From assembly GCA_016125275.1 (NCBI GenBank), contig WGMB01000004.1, positions 372,001 to 436,000 on the forward strand: a stretch of 64,000 nt of DNA, in the 5' to 3' direction. Position numbers and translations under genes: made by a program. This document shows positions 35,901 through 44,495 of this stretch, in pieces. Under the pieces are notes generated by a model. The model made no database searches and was not told the DNA's origin. It was given only the letters and a program-made list of their open reading frames with translations. Each line of letters opens with the position of its first letter. Positions within the stretch are counted from its first letter, which is position 1. Source of the DNA: Acidobacteriota bacterium. GTDB lineage: Bacteria; Acidobacteriota; Terriglobia; Bryobacterales; UBA6623.

Positions 35901-36108
35901 GCCGTTCCTGTTCGCGACCGGTCCTGGTTCGGAAGTGCAGCGTCCGTTGGCGGTTGTCGTCATCGGCGGCCTGATGAGCTCGACGCTGCTGACGCTGGTG
36001 GTGTTGCCGGCGTTGTACGCCTACTTCGAGCCCAAGGGCCCGGCGCAGCCTTCGAGCGACGACGAGGAGGAGCCCTCGATGGCGCCGCCCGCAGCCGCCA
36101 CGCTCTGA
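32959..36108 (+). CDS. czcA: Heavy-metal-efflux RND transporter (CzcA/CusA family)
   Basis: A 1,049-aa proton-driven inner-membrane pump with the standard 12-helix, two-large-loop plan. The start is a GTG at 32959 with gaggaggg nine bases upstream and 5 bases after the adaptor stop. The opening ALGFGLNAARNLSVDAFPDV and the loop GLPGLTELRSQNEPGLS are diagnostic of the heavy-metal subfamily. In transmembrane helix 4 the text is GGLAIAIGLIVDGSVVVVEN (residues about 401-420): the Asp of VDG and the Glu of VEN are kept, but the first Asp of the CzcA-type DFG motif is replaced by the AIAIG form. Subgroups that differ there export different metals, so Zn/Co/Cd versus Cu/Ag or others cannot be decided. 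The C-terminus is an acidic tail. Confidence 0.88.
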   Translation: MLEAIVRSSLKQRIVIVVCALVALGFGLNAARNLSVDAFPDVTNIQVQVATEVPGRSPDEVERLVTIPVEIGMTGLPGLTELRSQNEPGLSIVTLVFTDDTPQYFARQLVSERMNDVRGNLPPGLNPVLGPVTTALSEVYQYTIERTDDGERPLGKDELIDRRLVQDWVARPLLRSIPGVAEINSIGGYVKQYQVLVDPFKMNYYDVTIQDVHQALSRNNENSSGGILPIGPEILLVRSLGLVSTLDDIRSIVIKEVESTPVFLRDVADVQIGEEVRYGAMVKGGYTESVGGIVMMVAGGNAKQIVGRIQERVADINSRGLLPDGLQIVPYYDRSDLVDAALHTVSRVLVEGIVLVMIILFLYLGDLRSSVIVIATLILTPALTFLVMNHFGMSANLMSLGGLAIAIGLIVDGSVVVVENVFERLGKHKGVSRLKVVYEAVMEVGQPVIFGVGVIILVFLPLMTLEGMEGKMFSPLAYTIVIALAMSLILCVTLSPVLCYFLLKGGGDHDTLLVRMTKTPYLYLLRWAVGHRKSVIVLALSMLVGTAMLTPRLGTSFIPEMKEGAISPNADRFPNISLEESMDMELEIQRLIRSVSGTKLVVSRLGRGESPVDPAGYSDVDVIVQLTPREERPGRTQDNIAEEIRQLIDTLPGLNLVMAQPISDRVDEMVTGVRADVAVKIFGDDLSMLVAKAREVARVAGSVQGTADFKIDRVMGQQNLNITIDRAAIARHGLNISDVNDVVEAAVAGRSATQVYEGERRFHAVVRYPERFRNNLTEIRRIVLRAADGAQVPLQNIARVEVSEGISQIKREGAKRRVVVGVNVKGRDLGGFVQELQRKITDEVELPPGYYFEWGGQFENMERAQEHLMIIVPITIGAIFFLLFLLFNSVRFATLIILVLPFASVGGVIALLVSGEYLSVPASVGFIALWGIAVLNGVVLVSYVRGLREAGMDQATAILEGSKMRFRPVMMTATVAALGLVPFLFATGPGSEVQRPLAVVVIGGLMSSTLLTLVVLPALYAYFEPKGPAQPSSDDEEEPSMAPPAAATL

Positions 36109-36118
36109 GGCGGCAAAG

Positions 36119-37099
36119 CTACAGCGCGGCGCCGCAGTACTTGCAGTGCACGGCGTCGTGATCATGCCCGTCGGCGCCGCATACCGGGCAGGCCTGCGCG
36201 GAGACCGGGCCGCGTCGGGAGGCCCTGGCGATCTCGGCGCCGACGATGCCGGTGGGAACGGCGATGATGCCGTAGCCCATCAGCATCAGCACGGCCGCCA
36301 GCAACTGTCCCAGGGGGGTTTTGGGGGCTATGTCTCCAAAACCAACGGTCGTCATCGTCACGATCGCCCAGTACATGCTCACGGGGATGTTGTGGAACCC
36401 TGACTGCTCGCCTTCCACCAGGTACATCAGGGCGCCCATGATGCAGGCGATGTTGAGCACTGCGATCAGGAAGACCGTGATCTTGGCCCGGCTGGCGTTG
36501 AGCGCCTGCCGCAGAATGTCGGCCTCGCCCAGGTAGTGCGCCAGCTTCAGCACGCGGAAGATTCTCAGGAGCCGCAGCGCCCGGATCACCTGCAGCGACT
36601 GCGCCCCGGCGAAAAAGAAGCTCACGTAGGTGGGCAGGATTGACAGCAAGTCCACCAAGCCGAAGAAGCTCCGCACGTACCGTAGGGGCCGGCTGACGCT
36701 GTAGACGCGCAGCCCGTACTCCACGGTGAACAGCGCCGTGAACGTCCACTCGAGCCCTCGCAGTAGGGGCCCGTACTGGTTTCGCAGGCCGACCACGCTC
36801 TCGAGCATGATCACCAGGACGCTCGCCAGGATGGCGGCCAGCAGAGCCACGTCAAAGGCCTTCCCCGCCGGCGTGTCGGCCTCGAAGATGATCTCGTGAA
36901 TCTTGAGACGGCGCCCCGACAGCGGGCGAGCTTGGGAAACCGGCGCGCCGGGCCGCGATGCAGAACCGGGGGAAGGGGCGGAATGGGACAAACAGTCCGT
37001 AGTGTAGGCGCTTCCGGACGGATGAGGAATAGGCGCTGCGCGCCCGCAGGGATGCCCGGTTCCTGGGTGTCCGGCCGTCGAATCGGAGGGGTTGGTCAT
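36119..37099 (-). CDS. Six-helix voltage-gated K+ channel with C-terminal zinc ribbon
   Basis: A 326-aa ion-transport-family channel. Helix S4 carries regularly spaced charges (VIRALRLLRIFRVLKLAHY, Arg 173, 176, 179 and 182), the mark of a voltage sensor. The filter is TTVGFGD (Thr 251-Asp 256), the K+ type. After S6 a short linker leads to a two-knuckle zinc ribbon, CPVC (304-307) and CKYC (319-322), with His between, instead of a nucleotide or RCK domain. The first 60 residues are Pro/Ser/Gly-rich and weakly conserved in character, so the true start may be downstream of 37099, close to GRRLKIHEIIFEAD. It converges on the efflux pump gene with 10 bases between. Confidence 0.85.
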   Translation of the reverse strand: MTNPSDSTAGHPGTGHPCGRAAPIPHPSGSAYTTDCLSHSAPSPGSASRPGAPVSQARPLSGRRLKIHEIIFEADTPAGKAFDVALLAAILASVLVIMLESVVGLRNQYGPLLRGLEWTFTALFTVEYGLRVYSVSRPLRYVRSFFGLVDLLSILPTYVSFFFAGAQSLQVIRALRLLRIFRVLKLAHYLGEADILRQALNASRAKITVFLIAVLNIACIMGALMYLVEGEQSGFHNIPVSMYWAIVTMTTVGFGDIAPKTPLGQLLAAVLMLMGYGIIAVPTGIVGAEIARASRRGPVSAQACPVCGADGHDHDAVHCKYCGAAL

Positions 37100-37152
37100 C
37101 CCCTAAAGAAATGAGGCGAAACTGGGGTGTTTTCGAGGACCTAATTTCAAGC

Positions 37153-37169
37153 TAGCCTCGAAAAAAGGG
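37153..37169 (+). promoter_or_regulatory. TAGCCTCG-A/G motif upstream of receptor B1
   Basis: tagcctcgaaaaaaggg begins 78 bases before the receptor start. The same core (TAGCCTCG followed by a purine-rich GGG) stands at nearly the same distance before the other two tandem receptors. It may be a promoter -10 region or a regulator site; I cannot distinguish these from sequence alone. Confidence 0.5.
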
Positions 37170-37230
37170 TTCGCTAGTAAATCCGCCGGGCGGCGATGGC
37201 GGCCCTTTGGGTTTGGAAAAGGGGGTTTCG

Positions 37231-40200
37231 ATGTTTCATTTCCATTCACTGACGCGCGCCGGATATGGCGTGGCGGCTGTGGCGTTGATGTTGGCCCTTT
37301 GGCCGGCGTCGGCGTTCGCTCAGGAAGTCAGCGCCGGCGTGACCGGCATTGTGACGGATCCTTCCGGAGCTTCGATTGTCGCCGTCGATATTACTCTGAC
37401 GGACTTGGATCGCGGCCTGTCCTACACGACGCAAACCAACGAAGCTGGTAACTACGCGCTTCCTCGCGTCCCTCCCGGCCGCTACGAATTTCGGGCGCAG
37501 GCCGAGGGATTTCGCTCGGTCGTCCAGCCCGAGATCGTGCTGGAAGTGAACCAGCGCGCCCGTATTGACATTAGCATGGAGCTTGGCGCGGTTACCGAAA
37601 CCGTGGAAGTCTCCGCCGCCGGTCCGCTGCTCCAAACCGAGAAGACGGAGATCGGCGCGGTCATTACCGGCGAGCAGACGGTCGACATGCCGTTGCCCAG
37701 CCGCAACTTCATCTCGATGACTCTGCTGGTTCCGGGTGTGACCACCACCAATCCCGCGAGCTTCAACAACGCCCGCCGCTCGAGCGGCAATGGCCGCCCC
37801 TACGTCAACGGCAATCGCGAGCAGGCCAATAACTTCCTGCTCGACGGTATTGACAACAACCAGGTGTCGGACAACCTGACGGCCTATCAGCCGAATATCG
37901 ACGCCATCGCCGAATTCAAGGTGATTACCAACAACGCGTCGGCGGAGTTTGGAAACTTCCAGGGCGGCGTCGTCAACGTCACCCTCAAATCGGGGTCCAA
38001 CGACATTCATGGAACTCTGTTCGAGTTCTTCCAGAACGACAAGCTGAACGCGAACAACTGGGCTCGCAACTGGCAAGCCGCCACGACCAATAACCCGGAC
38101 CTCAATCGTCCGGTGCCGGTGCGGCAGAACATCTACGGCTTCACTTTGGGTGGCCCGGCGATCAAGGACAAGCTGTTCTTCTTCGTGGATTACCAGGGCA
38201 CGCGGCGTTCCGAGCCCGGCTCGGCCAACACCATCAGCGTGATCCCGAATGAGTTCCGGCAGGGCGACTTCTCTCGCCTGCTTTCTGAGCAGAACACGCA
38301 GCTCTACGACTACGCCTCGACGAACGCGGCCGGCGTGCGCCAGCCCTTCGTCAATAACCAGATTCCGATGAGCCGCATCGACCCCGTGGCGGCGGCGCTG
38401 TTCGGCAATCCCAGCCTGTATCCGGCGCCGGTAAACGGCAACCTGCGGTTCAACCAGTACAACACCACCAACACAAAGCTGAAGAACGACCAGGGTGACA
38501 TCAAGCTCGACTGGAAGCCCACCGATCCGGACAACATCTCGGTGCGCTACTCCAAGGGCGAGCAGGACGTGCCCGGTACGACCACCTTCCCGCTGATCTT
38601 CGGCAGCTTCGCCAACTCGCCCTTCCAGGCCGGCGTGGTCAATTGGACGCGCTCGTTCGGCCCCAATGTGGTCAACGAGGCTCGCGTGGGCGTGAACTAC
38701 GTGCTGGTCCACAACGGCGGCACCGACAACGGCTTGGGGAACGTGGCCGAGCAGCTCGGCATCAAGAACGGCAACGAGCGCGGACCCGGCCTGATGAGCC
38801 TGCAGTTCGCGGGTTCCTTCCTGGCCAGCGGCATCGGTTCCGGTAGCATCGGCACCTCGACGATGTTCGCCAACACGACCTACCACTACGTGGACAACCT
38901 GACGATCATTCGCGGCCGGCACCAGATGAAGATGGGCGGCCAGGTGATGCGCCAGCACATGAACACGTTCTACGCCGGCAACACCGGCCGGACTGGTTTC
39001 CTACAGTTCAACGGCAACTTCACGCGCGATCGCTCGGACACCTTGTCCAAGGGCTTCGCCGAGGCGGATTTCTTCCTCGGCACGCCCGTGCGGCTCGGCC
39101 GCGGCGTGGCGGGCAACGTTTGGGGGCACCGCAAGTACATTCTGGGCTTCTACTTCCAGGACGACTGGCGCGCCTCGAGCGAGCTGACCCTCAACCTTGG
39201 GTTGCGCTGGGAGTGGCACCAGCCGCTGTATGAAGTGCTCGATCGCCAAGCTAACTTCGAGCCCTACACCGGCAAGCTGCTGCTGGCCGGGCAGGACGGC
39301 AACTCGCGCGCGCTCTACGAGCCCTACAACAAGAGCTTCCAGCCGCGCATCGGCTTCGCCTACACGCCGAAGGTCCTCGGGGGCAAGACGGTCTTCCGCG
39401 GCGCCTACACGGTCTCGTCGTTCATGGAGGGCACCGGCACCAACTTGAGGCTGCCGATCAACCCGCCGTTCAACGTCGAGTTCGAGGCGATCTACGACAG
39501 CTTCTCCGAGCCCGTCAGCCGCACCAGCGACGGCTTCTCGACGGTCACCCAGACCAACCCCTACAAGGCCGCCAACATCCGCTTGTGGGACCAGCACGTG
39601 CGCCCGTCGAACGTGCAGCAGTGGAACTTCACCATGGAGCACCAGGTGATGGCGGATACGACCCTGTCGGTCGGCTACGTCGGGCAGAAGGGCAGCCACC
39701 TCGTGGTGCCGATGCCGTACTTCCAGAAGGTCAATGTGGACGGCACGCCGGCCGCCTGCAAGTGCAGCCCGTACTTGTCCGGCAACCCGGACCTGTCGGT
39801 GATCTCGCAGATCTCCGGTACCGAATCCAACGGCGATCAGGAGTACAACGCTCTGCAGGTGAACCTACGGAAACGCATGTCCAACGGCTTCCTGTACTCG
39901 GTGGCCTACACCTACTCGAAGGCGATGAGCGACGCCATCGGCTACTACGGCTCGGGCGGCCTGTCGGCCAACCAGTCGGCCTACTGGCAGAACCTTCGCG
40001 ACAAGCGCGCCGAGTGGGGGCCGACCTTCTTCAACCAGGCTCACAACTTCGTGGCCAACTTCGTCTACGAGCTCCCGCTCGGCAAGGGCAAGGCCTTCGG
40101 CTCTGACTGGAACAAGGCTCTCAATACGGCCTTCGGCGGTTGGCAGCTCAGCGGCACTTTCAACGCCAAGAGCGGCTTCCCGTGGACGATTCAGGCGACC

Positions 40201-40575
40201 GACAACTCCGGAACCACCTCCCGCGGCGCTCGCGCCGATCGCATCGGGGACGGCAATGACGGACCGAAGAACGTGGGCGCGGGCCAGAAGTGGTTCGACA
40301 CCACGGCCTATAGGGCCCCGGCCGTGGGTACTTTCGGCAACGCCGGCGTGGGCACCGTGATCGGACCGGGCTACGCCACTCTCGACCTCGGCGTGCAGAA
40401 GGCCTTCGCCATCACCGAAACGCAGCGCCTGCAGTTCCGCACGGAGTTCATCAACTTCACCAACTCGCCGATCTTCCAGGCCGGCAACCGCAACGTCACC
40501 AGCCCGACCTTCGGCGAGATCACCTCGGCGCAAGGCGAGCGCATCATCCAGTTCGGTTTGCGCTACGAGTTCTAG
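37231..40575 (+). CDS. TonB-dependent-receptor-like outer-membrane protein (family B, copy 1)
   Basis: A 1,114-aa Oar-like barrel protein. The ATG at 37231 (ribosome site aaaaggggg) is preferred to an upstream TTG at 37207 because the signal peptide (MFHFHSLTRAGYGVAAVALM... ending SAFAQ) starts there. It carries a carboxypeptidase-regulatory-like domain (ITGIVTDPSGAS-type opening, here VTGIVTDPSGAS), a plug region (FLLDGIDNNQVSDNLTAYQ and EFKVITNNASAEFGNFQGG) and a barrel ending IQFGLRYEF with the terminal Phe needed for BAM insertion. It is first of three tandem paralogues and more distant from the family A pair. TonB-linked uptake is inferred from the family; the ligand is unknown. Confidence 0.9.
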   Translation: MFHFHSLTRAGYGVAAVALMLALWPASAFAQEVSAGVTGIVTDPSGASIVAVDITLTDLDRGLSYTTQTNEAGNYALPRVPPGRYEFRAQAEGFRSVVQPEIVLEVNQRARIDISMELGAVTETVEVSAAGPLLQTEKTEIGAVITGEQTVDMPLPSRNFISMTLLVPGVTTTNPASFNNARRSSGNGRPYVNGNREQANNFLLDGIDNNQVSDNLTAYQPNIDAIAEFKVITNNASAEFGNFQGGVVNVTLKSGSNDIHGTLFEFFQNDKLNANNWARNWQAATTNNPDLNRPVPVRQNIYGFTLGGPAIKDKLFFFVDYQGTRRSEPGSANTISVIPNEFRQGDFSRLLSEQNTQLYDYASTNAAGVRQPFVNNQIPMSRIDPVAAALFGNPSLYPAPVNGNLRFNQYNTTNTKLKNDQGDIKLDWKPTDPDNISVRYSKGEQDVPGTTTFPLIFGSFANSPFQAGVVNWTRSFGPNVVNEARVGVNYVLVHNGGTDNGLGNVAEQLGIKNGNERGPGLMSLQFAGSFLASGIGSGSIGTSTMFANTTYHYVDNLTIIRGRHQMKMGGQVMRQHMNTFYAGNTGRTGFLQFNGNFTRDRSDTLSKGFAEADFFLGTPVRLGRGVAGNVWGHRKYILGFYFQDDWRASSELTLNLGLRWEWHQPLYEVLDRQANFEPYTGKLLLAGQDGNSRALYEPYNKSFQPRIGFAYTPKVLGGKTVFRGAYTVSSFMEGTGTNLRLPINPPFNVEFEAIYDSFSEPVSRTSDGFSTVTQTNPYKAANIRLWDQHVRPSNVQQWNFTMEHQVMADTTLSVGYVGQKGSHLVVPMPYFQKVNVDGTPAACKCSPYLSGNPDLSVISQISGTESNGDQEYNALQVNLRKRMSNGFLYSVAYTYSKAMSDAIGYYGSGGLSANQSAYWQNLRDKRAEWGPTFFNQAHNFVANFVYELPLGKGKAFGSDWNKALNTAFGGWQLSGTFNAKSGFPWTIQATDNSGTTSRGARADRIGDGNDGPKNVGAGQKWFDTTAYRAPAVGTFGNAGVGTVIGPGYATLDLGVQKAFAITETQRLQFRTEFINFTNSPIFQAGNRNVTSPTFGEITSAQGERIIQFGLRYEF

Positions 40576-40605
40576 CCCAGCCGATACCCTAAAACCCAAT
40601 CAGCG

Positions 40606-40644
40606 GCGGCCGGAGCGAGTTTCGCTCCGGCCGCTTTCTCTTTG
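40606..40644 (+). terminator. Intrinsic terminator after receptor B1
   Basis: A perfect 13-bp stem (gcggccggagcga at 40606-40618 with tcgctccggccgc at 40622-40634) has a 3-base loop and is followed by tttctctttg. This is the strongest hairpin of the tandem array. Confidence 0.85.
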
Positions 40645-40796
40645 TTGGTCCGCTCGTTTGCTTTTGTGGCCTTGCCAACGGAAGTCCTATCTGACGCGCG
40701 GCCGAGAGCCCCTGACTGCGACCCCGTTTGTCTGATTTATGCCATGCCCTTGTCCACATTCCCCGAAATTGCTTTCAATACGATCCAAAACTGAGG

Positions 40797-40813
40797 TAGC
40801 CTCGCCAAAGGGG
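40797..40813 (+). promoter_or_regulatory. TAGCCTCG-A/G motif upstream of receptor B2
   Basis: tagcctcgccaaagggg begins 69 bases before the receptor start and matches the motif ahead of B1 and B3. Confidence 0.5.
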
Positions 40814-40865
40814 CATAACTACCCGAGAGGGTGGGTGCAGCCCTAGTTTTTCAGGGGGTATACCG

Positions 40866-43800
40866 ATGAGAAAGTTCCATCTTCTGTCCGGCGCCACCCT
40901 TGGCGTCGCCCTGCTCTTGCTGGCGTGGGCCGTCTCACCCGCTCCGGCCCAGGAGGTCAGCGCCGGCATTACCGGCATTGTGACGGACCCTTCGGGCGCG
41001 TCCGTCGTGGCTGCTGAGGTGACCGCGGCGGACCTTGATCGCGGTCTGACCTACACCACACAGACGAATGAAGCAGGCAACTACGCGCTGCCTCGCGTTC
41101 CGCCGGGGCGCTACGAGATCCGCGTCCAGTCCGAGGGTTTCCGAACCTGGTTGCAGCCTGAAGTCATCCTCGAGGTCAACCAGCGCGCGCGCATCGACGT
41201 GACCATGGAGCTGGGCGAGGTCACCGAAACCGTCGAGGTTTCGGCCGCGGGTCCGCTCCTCCAGACCGAAAAGACGGAGATCGGCGCCGTTGTGACCGGT
41301 GAGCAGACCGTCGACATGCCGTTGCCCACGCGCAACTTCATCTCGATGACCTTGCTCGTGCCCGGCGTCTCCACGACGAACCCGGCCAGCTTCAATAATG
41401 GTCGCCGGTCAAGCGGCGGGGGACGTCCCTACGTCAACGGCAATCGCGAACAGGCCAATAACTTCCTGCTCGATGGCGTTGACAACAATCAGGTGTCGGA
41501 CAACCTGACCGCCTACCAACCGAATCCGGACGCCATCGCCGAGTTCAAAGTCATCACGAACAACGCTTCGGCCGAGTTCGGTAACTTCCAGGGCGGCGTC
41601 ATCAACGTCACCATGAAGTCCGGTTCGAACAACATCCACGGCACGTTGTTCGAGTACTTCCAGAACGACAAGCTCAATGCCAACGAATGGGCGCGCAACT
41701 GGCAGGCGGCCACTTCGAACAATCCTGATCTCAATCGCCCGGTGCCAATCCGCCAGAACATGTTCGGTTTCACCCTGGGCGGGCCGGTCAAGCACGACAA
41801 GCTGTTCTTCTTCGTGGACTACCAGGGCACGCGGCGCTCCGAGCCCGGTTCGGCGGCTACGGTCAGCGTGATTCCGACGGCCTTCCGGAACGGCGACTTC
41901 TCCAACCTGCTGGATCCGACGTACTTGTCCCAGAACGTCGTGTCGGGCGGTCCGATCCAACTCTATGACTATGCTTCCACCGACGCCAATGGCGTCCGGC
42001 AGCCGTTCGTCAACAACCAGATCCCGCTGAGTCGCATCGATCCGGTAGCGCAGAATCTGTTCTCCGACGCGAGCTTGTACCCGCAACAGCTCAACGGCAA
42101 CCTGCGGTTCAACCAGTCCAATACCTCTAACACCAAGCTCCAAAACGATCAGGGTGACGTCAAACTCGACTGGAGGCCGACAGACGCCGACACCATCTCG
42201 ACTCGCTACTCCAAGGGCGTACAGGATGTGCCGACGACCCAATCGTTCCCGCTCATCTTCGGCAGCTTCGCCAACTCGCCGTTCCAGGCTGGCGTGGTCA
42301 ACTGGACCCGCTCGTTCGGGCCGAGTGTCGTCAATGAAGTTCGTGTCGGGGTGAACAACGTGATGGTCCACAACGGCGGCACGGACAATGGTCTGGGCAA
42401 CGTGGCGGAGCAGCTCGGCATCGCCAACGGCAACGATCGCGGGCCCGGCTTGATGCAGTTCCAGTTTGCCGGCTCGAGCTTCGCGCAGAACATCGGCGGC
42501 ACGAACGTGGGGACCGGCACGATGTTCGCCAACACGACGTATCAGTACGTTGACAACCTGACGATCATCCGCGGCCGGCACCAGATGAAGATGGGCGGTC
42601 AGGTGATGCGCCAGCAGATGAACACCTTCTACGCCGGCAACAATGGGCGGACGGGTTTCTTGCAGTTCAACGGAAACTTCACCCGAGACCGTTCCAACCC
42701 CGACTCGAAGGGCCTCGCGGAGGCTGACTTCTTCCTGGGTACGCCCGTTCGGCTGGGCCGCGGCGTCGCCGGTAACATTTGGGGGCACCGCAAGTACATC
42801 CTGGGCTTCTACTTCCAGGACGACTGGCGCGCCTCCAACGAGCTGACCCTCAACCTCGGTCTGCGCTGGGAGTGGCACCAGCCGCTGTACGAAGTGCTGG
42901 ATCGCCAGTCGAACTTCGAGCCCTACTCGGGCAAGTTGCTGCTGGCCGGCCAGGACGGCAACTCGCGGGCGCTGTACGACGCATACAACAAAGGCTTCCA
43001 GCCTCGCATCGGCTTCGCTTACACGCCTAAGGTCCTCGGGGGCAAGACCGTCTTCCGCGGTGCCTACACCATCTCGTCGTTCATGGAGGGCACCGGCACC
43101 AACCTGCGACTACCGCTCAACCCGCCGTTCAACGTCGAGTCCGAGGCGATCTACGACGCCTTCGACAACCCGGTCACCAGCACGGAGGACGGCTTTGCCA
43201 CTGTCTCAGCGACCGATCCCTACAAGGGCGCCAACATCCGGCTGTGGGACCGGCACGTGCGACCCACGACCGTCCAGCAATGGAACTTCACCGTCGAGCA
43301 TCAGGTGATGTCGGATACGGTGTTGTCGCTCGGCTATGTCGGCCAGAAAGGGACCCACTTGGTGGTTCCCATGCCGTACTACCAGAAGGTCAACGTTGAC
43401 GGTACGCCGGCGGCTTGCCTGTGCAGCCCGTATCTGTCCGGTAACCCTGCCCTGGCGAACATCACGCAGATCTCCGGCACCGAGGCCAACGGCAACCAGG
43501 AATACAACGCCTTGCAGGTCAACCTCCGCAAGCGCATGACCAAGGGCTTTCTCTATCAGATTGCCTACACCTACCAGAAGGGCATGAGCGACGCCATTGG
43601 GTACTACGGTTCCGGCGGATTGTCGGCGACCCAGTCCGCCTACTGGCAGAACTTGCGCGACCAACGGGCGGAATGGGGCCCGACCTTCTTCAACCAGACC
43701 CATATGTTCGTCGCCAATTTCGTCTACGAGCTCCCGTTCGGTCACAGCAAGCAGTTCGGCTCCAACTGGAGCAAAGGGCTCGACATGGCGCTTGGCGGCT

Positions 43801-44234
43801 GGCAGCTCAGCGGAATCGTCAACGTCAAGAGCGGGTTCCCCTGGACCATCCGGTCCTCGGATAACTCGAAGACGGTCTCTCGCGGAGCCCGCGCGGATCG
43901 CATCGGCGACGGTAACGACGGTCCCCAGGTGGTGGGTCCGGGGCAGAGGTGGTTCGATACCACCGCCTACGCCGCTCCCGCGGTGGGAACCTTCGGCAAC
44001 GCCGGGAACGGGACCGTTTGGGGCCCGGGATACAAGAGCGCTGACGTTGCGATCCAGAAGAACTTCTCCATCCGGGAGACGCAGAGGCTCCAGTTCCGGA
44101 CCTCGTTCATCAACCTCACCAACTCGCCGATCTTCCAGGCCGGAAACCGCACGGTGACCAGCCCGACCTTTGGCGAAATCACATCGGCGCAAGGCTCGCG
44201 CATCATCCAGTTCGGATTGCGCTACGAGTTCTAA
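40866..44234 (+). CDS. TonB-dependent-receptor-like outer-membrane protein (family B, copy 2)
   Basis: A 1,122-aa paralogue of the receptors on both sides. The ATG at 40866 follows a tcaggggg ribosome site and begins a signal peptide (MRKFHLLSGATLGVALLLLAWA... ending PAPAQ). Domain order is the same as in copy 1. Relative to B1 it has an insertion of about eight residues after the TAFRNGDFSNLLD segment (YLSQNVVSGGPIQLYDY), shared with B3. Pairwise, B2 and B3 are the closest in length and loop structure. It ends IQFGLRYEF. Separate promoter-like motif and hairpin suggest it can be transcribed on its own. Confidence 0.9.
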   Translation: MRKFHLLSGATLGVALLLLAWAVSPAPAQEVSAGITGIVTDPSGASVVAAEVTAADLDRGLTYTTQTNEAGNYALPRVPPGRYEIRVQSEGFRTWLQPEVILEVNQRARIDVTMELGEVTETVEVSAAGPLLQTEKTEIGAVVTGEQTVDMPLPTRNFISMTLLVPGVSTTNPASFNNGRRSSGGGRPYVNGNREQANNFLLDGVDNNQVSDNLTAYQPNPDAIAEFKVITNNASAEFGNFQGGVINVTMKSGSNNIHGTLFEYFQNDKLNANEWARNWQAATSNNPDLNRPVPIRQNMFGFTLGGPVKHDKLFFFVDYQGTRRSEPGSAATVSVIPTAFRNGDFSNLLDPTYLSQNVVSGGPIQLYDYASTDANGVRQPFVNNQIPLSRIDPVAQNLFSDASLYPQQLNGNLRFNQSNTSNTKLQNDQGDVKLDWRPTDADTISTRYSKGVQDVPTTQSFPLIFGSFANSPFQAGVVNWTRSFGPSVVNEVRVGVNNVMVHNGGTDNGLGNVAEQLGIANGNDRGPGLMQFQFAGSSFAQNIGGTNVGTGTMFANTTYQYVDNLTIIRGRHQMKMGGQVMRQQMNTFYAGNNGRTGFLQFNGNFTRDRSNPDSKGLAEADFFLGTPVRLGRGVAGNIWGHRKYILGFYFQDDWRASNELTLNLGLRWEWHQPLYEVLDRQSNFEPYSGKLLLAGQDGNSRALYDAYNKGFQPRIGFAYTPKVLGGKTVFRGAYTISSFMEGTGTNLRLPLNPPFNVESEAIYDAFDNPVTSTEDGFATVSATDPYKGANIRLWDRHVRPTTVQQWNFTVEHQVMSDTVLSLGYVGQKGTHLVVPMPYYQKVNVDGTPAACLCSPYLSGNPALANITQISGTEANGNQEYNALQVNLRKRMTKGFLYQIAYTYQKGMSDAIGYYGSGGLSATQSAYWQNLRDQRAEWGPTFFNQTHMFVANFVYELPFGHSKQFGSNWSKGLDMALGGWQLSGIVNVKSGFPWTIRSSDNSKTVSRGARADRIGDGNDGPQVVGPGQRWFDTTAYAAPAVGTFGNAGNGTVWGPGYKSADVAIQKNFSIRETQRLQFRTSFINLTNSPIFQAGNRTVTSPTFGEITSAQGSRIIQFGLRYEF

Positions 44235-44262
44235 GGGCAGCCGAGGTCAATCCTGACCAACC

Positions 44263-44295
44263 GAAGGCCGGAGCGGCGACGCCGTTCCGGCCTTC
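44263..44295 (+). terminator. Hairpin after receptor B2
   Basis: A 14-bp stem with one G-T pair (gaaggccggagcgg at 44263-44276 with ccgttccggccttc at 44282-44295) resembles the hairpins after B1 and B3 but lacks a clear T-tract, so readthrough into B3 is possible. Confidence 0.6.
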
Positions 44296-44425
44296 TCGCG
44301 TCGCGGCCGCTTCCGCCGAGGAAGACGTCGCAAGATGTCGAAGTCCCAGGAATTTCCCCTGAGTTCGTGTGGATTCGTCCCCGCAATACCCGAATCGACG
44401 CCTTCAAATGAGCCCCCGGTTGAGA

Positions 44426-44442
44426 TAGCCTCGACAGTGGGA
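44426..44442 (+). promoter_or_regulatory. TAGCCTCG-A/G motif upstream of receptor B3
   Basis: tagcctcgacagtggga begins 70 bases before the receptor start. The distance to the start codon is almost the same as for B2. Confidence 0.5.
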
Positions 44443-44495
44443 GCCGCAGACCCAAGATGGAAGTGCTGCGGTTGCCGCTGTCTGGGGGTCTTTCC

